From an uncultured Oscillospiraceae bacterium (lineage in GTDB: Bacteria > Bacillota > Clostridia > Oscillospirales > Acutalibacteraceae), in NCBI GenBank assembly GCA_900553255.1, contig USCI01000010.1:1-40791 (forward strand): 40,791 nucleotides of DNA, given 5' to 3'. The notes beneath the pieces are model-generated. The model was not told the origin of the DNA, made no database searches, and saw nothing but the letters and a program-made list of their open reading frames with translations. The position numbers and the translations under genes are program-made. This document shows, piece by piece, positions 1 to 7,608 of this stretch (the first letter of the stretch is position 1; each line of letters starts with the position of its first letter).

Positions 1-140
1 AGAAAAGGCTTGACAGAAAACGCAGCATCTACAATAAATTAGCATGAAAAACAAAACGCTCTTAAAAAAGAACGTGCGGCTCAGTCTATCGAAGAAGTCT
101 AGCCGGAAGGCTGGGCGTTTTCGACAGGCTGATTCATAAC
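1..140 (+). promoter_or_regulatory. Degenerate second copy of the infC promoter and leader
   Basis: The first 15 bases are identical to positions 1744-1758, just before and within the infC promoter, and similarity continues through the -10 region and the start of the leader. Here the -35 is TTGACA (10-15) and the -10-like hexamer is TACAAT (30-35). The spacer is only 14 bases, against 17 at infC, so it is probably weak or dead. A further shared patch, CGACAGG followed closely by ATCA or ATTCA, lies near 122-136 and near 1843-1855. I infer a relic of a duplicated infC leader, now split from infC by the AT-rich insert. Confidence 0.4.
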
Positions 141-166
141 ACTTCCGTCCCTTGTATCCTTCTGAT

Positions 167-195
167 TTGACTTTTTTATTGAGGTAATATATTAT
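167..195 (+). promoter_or_regulatory. Promoter of the RCC1-repeat lipoprotein
   Basis: TTGACT (167-172) and TATTAT (190-195) are separated by 17 bases, a good sigma-A type promoter. It lies about 45 bases upstream of the lipoprotein start. Confidence 0.55.
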
Positions 196-240
196 AAGTT
201 GTATTAATGGCACAAACAAAAAAGGGGTGGAACAATTAAT

Positions 241-1230
241 ATGAGAAAACTAATATCAATTTTATATATATTGGCAATTATGATTACAATTTGCGGTTGC
301 GGTTCTGCAAAAAGCAAAAACAGGATTGTTCAAATATCTGCAGCCGAAAGCTTTTTAGTAGCCCTTAAGGCTGATGGCACAGTAGTTGCGGCAGGGCCTA
401 ACAGCGATGAGTTGAAAATCGACGACTGGAAAAATGTCAAAAAGATAGTTGCCGGCTTTGATACACTGACCCTTAGAGGCTCTATTATTGCAGCACTTCA
501 CAATGACGGTACAGTTTCGGCTAATTATTATAAAACAACGATAGCACAAAACGGAATCACAAACGAATATACCGAAAAATTCAATTCTTATGTTGATGTT
601 GCGGAATGGAAGGATATTATAGATATTGCCACCGACGGTAATTATCTCTTTGCCATAAACGGTAAAGGTGAAGTATTTATAGAGGAATGGAGTTGTGATA
701 TACTTGTCTCACCCGATTATTCCAAATTTAAAGGTGTAAAATCAATTGTTTCCGGAGAAGGCACCAATCTTATCGGTCTTAAAGACAACGGTACCGTTGT
801 CGGGGCAGGCTCATCGACACTCGGTCAAACCGACTTATCATCCTGGAAAAATATTATACAAATAGACAGCTGCTGGAAACATACAGTTGGTCTTAAATCG
901 GACGGAACACTGATTGCGACAAAATACACTGCTAAACCGGATGATACGGAATTGGATAAATTAGATCAGTCAAAATACAATGAATACGGTGAGCTTGATT
1001 TCAAGGAATGGAAGGATGTAAAGACAATTTCTCTAAGTGAGAATTTTACAGTTGGACTTAAAAACAACGGAAATGTTATAGCAACGGGTGATAATACCTA
1101 CGGTCAATGCAATGTAAATGAATGGCGTGATATAGAGAAGATTTCTACGACACTTTATGCTACATATGGTCTTAAAAAAGACGGCGCCGTTGTTTCAACA
1201 GGAAAGTATACTTATAGTTTTGAAAAATAA
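241..1230 (+). CDS. RCC1-repeat lipoprotein
   Basis: A 329-residue protein with a lipoprotein signal: hydrophobic residues 4-17, then a lipobox ending at Cys20 (ICGC). It should therefore be lipid-anchored on the outside of the membrane. The mature part is built from RCC1-type repeats (chromosome-condensation regulator / alpha-tubulin suppressor family), recognisable as repeated GLKxDGTVxAxG strands followed by W(K/R)(N/D)(I/V) strands, for example near residues 180-230 and 270-320. The family folds as a beta-propeller and usually mediates protein or ligand binding; the role here is unknown. It has a candidate promoter at 167-195 and a GGGGTGG ribosome site before the ATG. The gene is much more AT-rich than the housekeeping genes to its right, which suggests acquisition by transfer. 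Confidence 0.8.
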   Translation: MRKLISILYILAIMITICGCGSAKSKNRIVQISAAESFLVALKADGTVVAAGPNSDELKIDDWKNVKKIVAGFDTLTLRGSIIAALHNDGTVSANYYKTTIAQNGITNEYTEKFNSYVDVAEWKDIIDIATDGNYLFAINGKGEVFIEEWSCDILVSPDYSKFKGVKSIVSGEGTNLIGLKDNGTVVGAGSSTLGQTDLSSWKNIIQIDSCWKHTVGLKSDGTLIATKYTAKPDDTELDKLDQSKYNEYGELDFKEWKDVKTISLSENFTVGLKNNGNVIATGDNTYGQCNVNEWRDIEKISTTLYATYGLKKDGAVVSTGKYTYSFEK

Positions 1231-1317
1231 ACATGTTTGTGTTGATGAATTTTTGTTTTGCCACTTTACACAACCATAAAATAAGTTTAAAAAATATGAT
1301 TTTTGCAAAACGAGGTT

Positions 1318-1641
1318 TTAAATAAAGAAAAGGCAACACAGCACAGAAAAAGAAGCGAGAGATCGCCCAATGTGATATAATAAAAATATGGATAAACAGA
1401 TGACAATATCTGCGCTATGCGATGAGCTGGCGCTGCCGGTTGGCTGATAGCGCGGCGCGCTTTCCCAAATGCCGATAAAAGTGTCCTGAAGAACGTCCTC
1501 GGCAAGAGGGCGGTTCCCACCGCACTGCACCAGCACATACAGATAAACCGGCTGACGCATGCTTTCATAAATCGCACGCAGTGCCTCACGGTCACCCGCC
1601 GTCGTACGTGTAAGCAGCAGGGAAAGATCCGGGGTGCTCAT
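1318..1641 (-). pseudogene. Truncated ECF sigma factor (region 2 only)
   Basis: Read from the ATG at 1641 downwards (after AAAGGATGG on the - strand), the protein shows an extracytoplasmic-function sigma factor N-terminus: DREALRAIYESM, then the region 2 signature AEDVLQDTFIGIWE. Normal sequence holds for about 70 residues, to about 1429. It then turns into unrelated hydrophobic residues and ends at 1318. The rest of region 2 and all of region 4 (-35 recognition) are missing, where a full protein has about 160-190 residues, so it cannot be a working sigma factor. No anti-sigma factor is seen. The break coincides with the putative IS scar. An alternative Met three codons upstream (1650) overlaps the ribosome site and is less likely. 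Confidence 0.7.
1320..1447 (+). mobile_element. Possible IS transposase 5' remnant (scar)
   Basis: An AT-rich stretch with a -10-like TATAAT (1375-1380) leads to an ATG at 1388. The reading frame gives MDKQMTISALCDELA and then, after about 1430, enters sequence belonging to the sigma factor on the other strand and stops at 1445-1447. From memory this N-terminus resembles some Clostridia IS5-type transposases, but 15 residues is too little for a firm call. The abrupt switch from AT-rich sequence to an interrupted sigma gene supports an insertion followed by deletion. Confidence 0.35.
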
Positions 1642-1753
1642 GGCGTCCATCCTTTTTTGTGGTTTCGTGGAAGTGGATATCCGTTCCGCACTATTATACT
1701 TTGAGCCGGCTGTTTTATTGGAGAAAAGAAAATATTTTTTGTAGAGAAAAGGC

Positions 1754-1782
1754 TTGACAGGAGATGCCGCTGCGTCTATAAT
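1754..1782 (+). promoter_or_regulatory. infC operon promoter
   Basis: A perfect sigma-A consensus: TTGACA (1754-1759), a 17-base spacer, and TATAAT (1777-1782). It drives a leader of about 200 bases ahead of infC, as expected for a strongly expressed ribosomal-protein operon. Confidence 0.85.
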
Positions 1783-1789
1783 AAATAGG

Positions 1790-1989
1790 CACGAAAAACA
1801 AAGCAGAGCGTTTGCCCGCTCTCACCTGCGGATTTTGTTCCCGACAGGTCAATCAGGTTAGGGATTCTTCCGCTGACGGCGGGAGGCTTTTGATGGTTGC
1901 GCGGGCAGATGGACTGTCCGCGTTTTTGTTTTTCCGGTTCTCCTGCGGCAGCGGGACCGGAATGAGTTAAGGAGTGGAGGTGCTTACCC
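1790..1989 (+). promoter_or_regulatory. infC-rpmI-rplT leader RNA, attenuator type
   Basis: A leader of about 200 bases separates the promoter from infC. It contains several possible stems, including CCGCTGACGGCGG near 1870-1882, and a complete intrinsic terminator at 1900-1933. In Bacillus subtilis the same operon is repressed by L20 (the rplT product) through premature termination in the leader. The layout here fits such a feedback loop, but L20 binding itself is inferred. Confidence 0.6.
1900..1933 (+). terminator. Attenuator hairpin in the infC leader
   Basis: The stem CGCGGGCAG (1900-1908) pairs with CTGTCCGCG (1914-1922) with one G-U pair and a 5-base loop. It is followed by TTTTTGTTTTT (1923-1933). 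This is a canonical intrinsic terminator placed before the first gene of the operon, hence an attenuator. Confidence 0.75.
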
Positions 1990-2508
1990 ATAGCAAGTAA
2001 GGAACTGCAGATCAATGGACAGATCCGGGACAATGAGGTTCGTGTTATCGACAGCGACGGCGCTCAGCTGGGCGTGATGTCCTCGCGGGATGCGCAGCGC
2101 ATTGCGGACGAAAAGGAACTGGATCTGGTGAAGATCTCGCCCATGGCAACGCCGCCTGTCTGCAAAATCATGGATTACGGCAAATACCGCTTTGAACAGG
2201 CGAAACGCGAAAAGGAAGCGCGGAAAAACCAGCGCGTGGTGGAACTCAAGGAGGTGCGCCTGTCGCTGAATATCGACGTGGCGGACTTCAACACCAAGGC
2301 GCGGCAGGCCTGTTCCTTCCTCAAGGACGGCAACAAGGTCAAAGCGTCGATCCGTTTCCGCGGCCGTGAAATGGGCCATCCGGAGATCGGCCTGGACGTC
2401 ATGAAGCGCTTTGCGGAAGCTTGCGCAGAGGCCGGTAATGTGGAAAAGCCGGCGAAAATGGACGGCCGTCATATGATGATGTTCCTCGCACCGAAGCCGG
2501 CGAAATAA
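1990..2508 (+). CDS. infC: Translation initiation factor IF-3, with AUA start
   Basis: IF-3 binds the 30S subunit, checks initiator tRNA and start codon, and keeps subunits apart. The reading frame shows the full family sequence: ELQINGQIRDNEVRVID at the N-terminus, PPVCKIMDYGKYRFEQ and KEARKNQ before the linker, and KVKASIRFRGRE and MDGRHMMMFLAP in the C-terminal domain. Homology begins at residue 4, but the first conventional start in frame (GTG 2074) would remove 28 conserved residues. A GGAGG ends at 1980, and ATA at 1990, nine bases further on, is the only sensible start, giving 172 residues, close to the 173 of B. subtilis. Rare AUU/AUA starts are an established autoregulatory feature of infC, because IF-3 rejects them. 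It is first in the infC-rpmI-rplT operon. Confidence 0.93.
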   Translation: MASKELQINGQIRDNEVRVIDSDGAQLGVMSSRDAQRIADEKELDLVKISPMATPPVCKIMDYGKYRFEQAKREKEARKNQRVVELKEVRLSLNIDVADFNTKARQACSFLKDGNKVKASIRFRGREMGHPEIGLDVMKRFAEACAEAGNVEKPAKMDGRHMMMFLAPKPAK

Positions 2509-2585
2509 CGCCAACGCAAAAAGACACCCAAATGGTGTTTTTGCGGGGTATCCCGCAGTGGAAATTTATTAAGGAGGAAACCATA

Positions 2586-2783
2586 ATGCCTAAGATCAAG
2601 ACGCACAGCGGCGCTAAAAAGCGCTTCAAGATGACCAAAAACGGCAAGGTGCTGCGCGCTCATGCGTACAAATCCCATATCCTGAACAAGAAGACCACCA
2701 AGCGCAAGAGGAATCTGCGCAAGACCACGGTGGCGGATTCGACCAACATGGTGCAGATCAAGCGCCTGATTCCCTACAAATAA
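2586..2783 (+). CDS. rpmI: 50S ribosomal protein L35 (bL35)
   Basis: A 65-residue basic protein starting MPKIKTHSGAKKRFK, the hallmark bL35 N-terminus, and ending RLIPYK. The start at 2586 is preceded by AAGGAGG at ideal distance; an upstream in-frame Met at 2532 would add 18 unrelated residues and is rejected. It lies 77 bases after infC and 33 before rplT, the conserved order of this translation operon. Confidence 0.97.
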   Translation: MPKIKTHSGAKKRFKMTKNGKVLRAHAYKSHILNKKTTKRKRNLRKTTVADSTNMVQIKRLIPYK

Positions 2784-2816
2784 TCGATAAACAATTAGGA
2801 TGGAGGTTGTCCAGAC

Positions 2817-3170
2817 ATGGCACGTATAAAGGGCGCAATGATGACGCGCAAGAGAAGGAAAAAGACGCTGAAGCTGGCGAAGGGCTATTTCGGCGCCAAG
2901 TCGAAGCTGTTCCGCACCGCGAAGCAGGCGGTTATGAAGTCCGGCCAGTATGCCTACATCGGCCGCAAGCAGAAAAAGCGCGATTTCCGCCGCCTGTGGA
3001 TCACCCGGATCTCCGCTGCTGCGAAGATCAACGGCATGAACTATTCCACCTTCATGAACGGTCTGAAGAAGGCCGGCATCACCCTCAACCGCAAGATGCT
3101 CGCTGAGCTCGCGGTGTCGGATGCTGCGGCGTTTACCGCGCTGACCGAGAAAGCCAAAGCGGCTCTCTAA
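2817..3170 (+). CDS. rplT: 50S ribosomal protein L20 (bL20)
   Basis: A 117-residue, strongly basic protein with the conserved blocks RKRRKKTLKLAKGYFGAKSK, AYIGRKQKKRDFRRLWITRI and NRKMLAELA. L20 binds 23S rRNA early in 50S assembly. In B. subtilis it also represses its own operon through the leader, and the attenuator at 1900-1933 would allow the same here. The ATG follows GGAGG. It is last in the operon and is followed by a GC-rich hairpin. Confidence 0.97.
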   Translation: MARIKGAMMTRKRRKKTLKLAKGYFGAKSKLFRTAKQAVMKSGQYAYIGRKQKKRDFRRLWITRISAAAKINGMNYSTFMNGLKKAGITLNRKMLAELAVSDAAAFTALTEKAKAAL

Positions 3171-3182
3171 TAAGCTAAACCT

Positions 3183-3218
3183 GCGCCCGCCGGCCATGCC
3201 AGCGGGCGCTCGTTTCTT
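3183..3218 (+). terminator. Probable terminator of the infC operon
   Basis: GCGCCCGC (3183-3190) pairs with GCGGGCGC (3202-3209) in a perfect 8-base stem. The T-rich tail is weak (TCGTTTCTT), so termination may be partial. Confidence 0.5.
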
Positions 3219-3339
3219 AATGGCTTGTATGGCCATGCCGGCGCGGACAATGCCTGCCGGGAGTCCGCTGCGCGCCAAGTAGGCGTGTGACATCCGGATA
3301 GGTGACCCCTTCCGGCCGGTCCCAAGGGAGGGTTACAAC

Positions 3340-4152
3340 ATGCAAATCACCAGCCGCGACAACCGCTTGGTCAAGGAGGTCCGCCGATTGCTTGCGGATG
3401 CGCGATACCGGCGCACAAGCGGACGGATGGCGCTCGAGGGCGCGCGGCTTTGCACCGATGCGGTACGGTCGGGAATCCGTCTGGAGACGGTGCTGTACAC
3501 GCCGCGGGCGGCACGCCAGTATCCGGAGATGGTGGAGATGCTGCTCGGCAACTGCCGTGAGTCGGCGGAGATCACCGAACCGCTCGCCGGGTATATCGGC
3601 GATACGGCTTCACCGCAGGGGATTTTTGGCATTGCCGGCATTCCTGCCGGTATCCGTCCACTTGACAACGACGGTGTATTCGCTAAAATAAATAAGAATG
3701 GGCGCTATATTGCGCTGGAGGACATTCAGGATCCGGCCAACCTCGGGACAATCATCCGCACGGCGGAGGCGATGAGGCTGGACGGGATGCTGCTGTCTTC
3801 CGGCTGCTGCGACCTGTTCAGTCCCAAGGTGCTGCGCGGCAGTATGGGCGGCGTGTTCCGCCTGCCGTTTTTCCTTCCGGCGGATTTCCGGGGGATTCTT
3901 ACCCAACTGGGCGCCGGCGGGATGACCTGCTGGGCATGTGTGGTCGATGGCGAGGCAGAGCCGCTGCCGGGAACGGCACTCGGTGATGGGTGTCTGTGTG
4001 TGATCGGCAACGAGGGAAACGGCCTTCGGCCGCAGACGGTGCAGGCGTGCACCGGGCGGCTGACCATCCGGATGCCGGGCCGTGCGGAATCGCTCAATGC
4101 GTCCACCGCGGCAGCGCTGGTAATGTGGGAAATGGTACGCGGATCGCTGTAA
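3340..4152 (+). CDS. TrmH/SpoU-family rRNA 2'-O-methyltransferase
   Basis: A 270-residue SPOUT-class RNA methyltransferase that uses SAM to methylate a ribose 2'-OH, most likely in 23S rRNA. An N-terminal L7Ae-like substrate-binding domain (about residues 1-100) precedes the knotted catalytic domain. The three SpoU motifs are clear: DPANLGTIIRTAEA (motif 1), CVIGNEGNGL (motif 2) and IRMPGRAESLNASTAAAL (motif 3). The N-terminus (ITSRDNRLVKEVRRL) is typical of the YsgA-like group often found after rplT in Firmicutes. GGGAGG precedes the ATG. It ends 13 bases before dprA. The exact target nucleotide cannot be read from the sequence. Confidence 0.88.
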   Translation: MQITSRDNRLVKEVRRLLADARYRRTSGRMALEGARLCTDAVRSGIRLETVLYTPRAARQYPEMVEMLLGNCRESAEITEPLAGYIGDTASPQGIFGIAGIPAGIRPLDNDGVFAKINKNGRYIALEDIQDPANLGTIIRTAEAMRLDGMLLSSGCCDLFSPKVLRGSMGGVFRLPFFLPADFRGILTQLGAGGMTCWACVVDGEAEPLPGTALGDGCLCVIGNEGNGLRPQTVQACTGRLTIRMPGRAESLNASTAAALVMWEMVRGSL

Positions 4153-4165
4153 GGGAGGGGAACCG

Positions 4166-5389
4166 ATGGGCGTCGATACCCGTTTGTACTGGATATGGCT
4201 GCAGGAAGCGGTCGGGCGCGGCAATCCGCTCGGCACCGAACTGCTGAAGAAGTTCGGCGAACCGTGGGATGTGTATCATGCCGACCGTGCAGCGCTCAAA
4301 GCGGCCGGCGTGAAAAGAAAAGCTGATCTTAAGGCGCTGTGCGACAAATCGCTGCGGCGTGCGAATGCCGTCCTGACTTACACGCTGCGCTGCCGGGACT
4401 GGATTCTGACGCCGGCCGATTCGTATTATCCCGAACAGCTCAAGGCGATTGAGGCGCCGCCGCTTGTGCTGTACGGACGCGGGGAACCGCCGCGGCTGCA
4501 GGATGTTCCCACGCTGACCATCGTAGGTACGCGATACTGTTCATCCACCGGGATATATGCCGCGGAAAAGCTCGCGGCAGTGGCCGCTGCGGCCGGAATA
4601 ACGGTGATCAGCGGCGGTGCAGTGGGCATAGACGCTGCGGCCCATCGCGGCGCACTGCGTGCAGGCGGGGTGACGGTGCTTTTGATGCCCTGCAGCCTGG
4701 ATGTCTCTTATCCGCGGGAGAATGCTGCGCTGCGGCAAAGCGTCGTGATGAGCGGAGGAGCGCTGCTGACCGAATACGCGCCGACGGCAAACGCCTATAA
4801 AAGCCACTTCCGTGAACGAAACCGTATTCTCAGCGGCCTGTCTCTCGCCACCTGCGTGGTGGAGGCCCCAAAAAGGAGCGGTGCCCTGATGACAGCAAAC
4901 TTTGCCCGTGAGCAGGGGCGGGATGTGTATGGTGTTCCCGGCGATATCAGCCGCGCAAGCTGTAAGGGTTCCAACCAGCTGATCCGCAGCGGAGCAGCCC
5001 CGCTGTGCAGTGGACTGGATTTACTGGAAGAATTTTCTCTGCGCTGGGGAAATCACCTGAATATCGAGGCTGCGCAGTATATGGAAGAGAATTATAAAGC
5101 GGTGCGGCCGGCGCTGAAAGAAGAGCAACGCGCTCCGGCCAGGCGGGAGGCTCGTTGGGAGAAACCGCAGAGGGATACACCGTCGGCCGCAAAAGAATGT
5201 CCGGAGTATTTGTCTGCGGATGCCAAAGCGGTCTTTGCTGTCCTGGGCGAAACCGCGCTGCCGGTCGACGAGCTGGCGGCGAAATGCGGTATGGCGGTAC
5301 CACGGGTGATGGCCGTGCTCACCGAACTGGAGCTTGCCGGCTGTGTGCGTCCGGCGGCGGGACAGATGTATGCCCGTCCGAAGGATTAA
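4166..5389 (+). CDS. dprA: DNA-processing protein DprA
   Basis: DprA binds incoming single-stranded DNA and loads RecA during natural transformation. The 407-residue protein has a small N-terminal SAM-like/HhH region, the Rossmann-like core, and a C-terminal winged helix. Core motifs include TIVGTRYCSSTGI (near residues 117-129), SGGAVGIDAAAH (149-160), and a later block reading RERNRILSGLS then KRSGALMTANFAREQGRDVY. The C-terminal segment LSADAKAVFAVLGETALPVDELA is the DNA-binding winged helix. The ATG follows GGGAGGGG. No other competence genes are in view, so transformability is not shown. Confidence 0.95.
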   Translation: MGVDTRLYWIWLQEAVGRGNPLGTELLKKFGEPWDVYHADRAALKAAGVKRKADLKALCDKSLRRANAVLTYTLRCRDWILTPADSYYPEQLKAIEAPPLVLYGRGEPPRLQDVPTLTIVGTRYCSSTGIYAAEKLAAVAAAAGITVISGGAVGIDAAAHRGALRAGGVTVLLMPCSLDVSYPRENAALRQSVVMSGGALLTEYAPTANAYKSHFRERNRILSGLSLATCVVEAPKRSGALMTANFAREQGRDVYGVPGDISRASCKGSNQLIRSGAAPLCSGLDLLEEFSLRWGNHLNIEAAQYMEENYKAVRPALKEEQRAPARREARWEKPQRDTPSAAKECPEYLSADAKAVFAVLGETALPVDELAAKCGMAVPRVMAVLTELELAGCVRPAAGQMYARPKD

Positions 5390-5433
5390 AGGGCTTTTTA
5401 TGTGAGCAAAATGCCAGAAAGCGGTCGCCGCAC

Positions 5434-5488
5434 GCTGTTGGGTGAGGGAAAAGGGCATCGTGCATGCCGTTTTCCCTTGCGCAACAGC
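5434..5488 (+). other. Long imperfect hairpin upstream of topA
   Basis: Outer stem GCTGTTG (5434-5440) with CAACAGC (5482-5488), then an inner stem AGGGAAAA-GGCAT with ATGCC-TTTTCCCT around a 5-base loop. No T-run follows, so it is not a standard terminator. It could be an RNA structure in the topA leader or protect the dprA transcript end. Confidence 0.4.
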
Positions 5489-5522
5489 ATGAAATCGAGA
5501 ATAAAGGACAGGGGATGATAGA

Positions 5523-7598
5523 TTGTCGAAGCTTGTGATCGTGGAGTCTCCCACGAAAGCGCATACGATACAGAAATATCTGGGGCCGGGGTACGAGGTT
5601 ATGGCCTCGATGGGACATATCCGGGATCTGCCGAAAACGCTGCTCGGTGTGGATATTGAACACGATTTCAAACCGCGTTATGTGGATATCCCGGGAAAAA
5701 CCGCGCTGATCCGCCAGCTCAAAACCAAGGCGGCCGAGAGTGACGGCGTTATTCTCGCCACCGACCCGGACCGTGAGGGGGAGGCTATATCCTGGCATCT
5801 GGCGCAGCTGCTCAAGGTGGATATGAACGGCAACAACCGGGTGACCTTCAATGAAATCACCAAATCCGGCGTACAGCAGGGTATGAGCCAGCCGCGTGCG
5901 CTGGATATGGATCTGATCAATGCGCAGCAGGCGCGCCGGATCCTCGATCGCATTGTGGGCTACAAAATCAGCCCGTTCCTGTGGAAAAAGGTGCGTAAGG
6001 GGCTTTCCGCCGGCCGTGTGCAGTCGGCAGCGGTGAGCATCATTGTCGACCGGGAAAACGAGATCCGTGCGTTTGTCAGTGAGGAATATTGGTCGATCGA
6101 TGCGCTTCTGGCCAAGGAAGCCAAGGGAAAAGCCTTTCCGGCACGATTTTACGGTACCAAAGCCGGTAAGCAGAAGATTGCAAACAAAGAAGAGGCCGAT
6201 GCCATCCTGCAGCAGCTGGAATCCGCCGCCTTTGTGGTGGACGGTGTCAAGCAGGGCACGCGGCAGATTGCGCCCGCACCACCCTTTATCACCTCCTCCA
6301 TGCAGCAGGAGGCCAGCCGGAAGCTCGGTTTTGCAGCACGCCGCACCATGAAAACGGCGCAGGAGCTGTACGAGGGCGTGGAGGTGCCGGATTACGGCGC
6401 CGTCGGTCTGATTACCTACATGCGTACCGACTCGCTGCGCATTTCGGACGATGCCCGCAGGGAGGGCTGCGCCTATATCGAGCAGAAATACGGCAAACAG
6501 TATCTGCCGGATAAGCCGCGGGTGTTCAAGTCCCGCAGCAACGCCCAGGATGCGCACGAGGCGATCCGCCCCTCAATGCCCTCGCTGACGCCGGAGCAGG
6601 TCAAACCGTCGCTGACGGCCGACCAGTATAAGCTGTACAAGCTGATCTGGGAGCGCTTTATGGCCAGCCTGATGGCCAACTGTGTGCAGAATACCAGTCA
6701 GGTGGATATTCTGGCGGGAGACTATCTCTTTAAGGCTTCCGGCTACTCGATCAAATTTGACGGCCATACGGTGCTGTACGTCGAGGGCAGGGACGAGGAG
6801 AAGGACAGCGAAACGGGCGGCCCGCTGCCAGCGCTCGCCGCGGGGGATGTGCTGATCAAGCGCGAAATCAAGGGCAATCAGCATTTTACTCAGCCGCCTC
6901 CCCGTTATACGGAAGCTACCCTCATCAAAACGCTGGAGGAAAACGGTATTGGCCGGCCCTCCACCTACGCGCCGACCATCGGCACCATTCTCGCTCGGGA
7001 ATACATCGAGCGGGAGGGAAAGGCGCTCAAGCCGACAGCCCTTGGGGAGGTGACCACCCAGTTGTTGAAAAATCAGTTTCCGGAGGTGGTGGATGTCGAG
7101 TTCACCGCCAACATGGAAAAACAGCTCGATGAGGTGGAGGCCGGACACGTCAATTGGGTCAAGACGCTCGATCAATTCTACGACGGCTTTTCCAAAACGC
7201 TGGCCAAAGCGGAGGAGGAGCTTTCCGGCGAGCGCATCAAGGTGCCGGAGATGGAAAGCGATGTCGTCTGTGAAAACTGCGGGCGGAAAATGGTGATCAA
7301 ATCCGGCCGCTACGGCAAGTTTCTGGCCTGCCCGGGCTATCCGGAATGCAAGAATACCAAACCGATTGTGGAGGAAATGCCGGGCACCTGCCCGAAATGC
7401 GGCGGCAAATTACTGGCCAAGAAATCCAAAAACAACCGCAAATTCTTCGGTTGCGCCAACTACCCGAAATGCGATTTTGTCACCTGGAGCGAGCCGACCG
7501 CGGAGGTTTGCCCGAAATGCGGCAAGACCTTATTTAAAAAGAAGGGCCGGAATGCGGGGCTATACTGTCAGACCGAAGGCTGCGGCTTTGAAAAGTAG
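5523..7598 (+). CDS. topA: DNA topoisomerase I
   Basis: Type IA topoisomerase that relaxes negative supercoils. The 691-residue protein opens with the Toprim strand KLVIVESPTKAHTI, has the acidic triad DPDREGE at 81-87, and the active-site Tyr299 in LITYMRTDS. The C-terminus carries three zinc-ribbon-like elements starting CENCGRK, CPKCGGK and CPKCGKT, each followed by a second cysteine pair (the last one imperfectly spaced), which bind single-stranded DNA. The start is a TTG at 5523 preceded by AGGGGATG; there is no nearby ATG, and homology starts at residue 2. Conserved order dprA-topA-trmFO. Confidence 0.97.
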   Translation: MSKLVIVESPTKAHTIQKYLGPGYEVMASMGHIRDLPKTLLGVDIEHDFKPRYVDIPGKTALIRQLKTKAAESDGVILATDPDREGEAISWHLAQLLKVDMNGNNRVTFNEITKSGVQQGMSQPRALDMDLINAQQARRILDRIVGYKISPFLWKKVRKGLSAGRVQSAAVSIIVDRENEIRAFVSEEYWSIDALLAKEAKGKAFPARFYGTKAGKQKIANKEEADAILQQLESAAFVVDGVKQGTRQIAPAPPFITSSMQQEASRKLGFAARRTMKTAQELYEGVEVPDYGAVGLITYMRTDSLRISDDARREGCAYIEQKYGKQYLPDKPRVFKSRSNAQDAHEAIRPSMPSLTPEQVKPSLTADQYKLYKLIWERFMASLMANCVQNTSQVDILAGDYLFKASGYSIKFDGHTVLYVEGRDEEKDSETGGPLPALAAGDVLIKREIKGNQHFTQPPPRYTEATLIKTLEENGIGRPSTYAPTIGTILAREYIEREGKALKPTALGEVTTQLLKNQFPEVVDVEFTANMEKQLDEVEAGHVNWVKTLDQFYDGFSKTLAKAEEELSGERIKVPEMESDVVCENCGRKMVIKSGRYGKFLACPGYPECKNTKPIVEEMPGTCPKCGGKLLAKKSKNNRKFFGCANYPKCDFVTWSEPTAEVCPKCGKTLFKKKGRNAGLYCQTEGCGFEK

Positions 7599-7608
7599 AG
7601 GAATGGGC

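Noticed and set aside
2074..2508. infC starting at GTG 2074
   Set aside because: It would remove conserved IF-3 residues ELQINGQIRDNEVRVID and has no ribosome site at the right distance.
5434..5488. The hairpin before topA as a transcription terminator
   Set aside because: No T-run follows, and a terminator there would separate topA from any visible promoter. Kept only as a structure.
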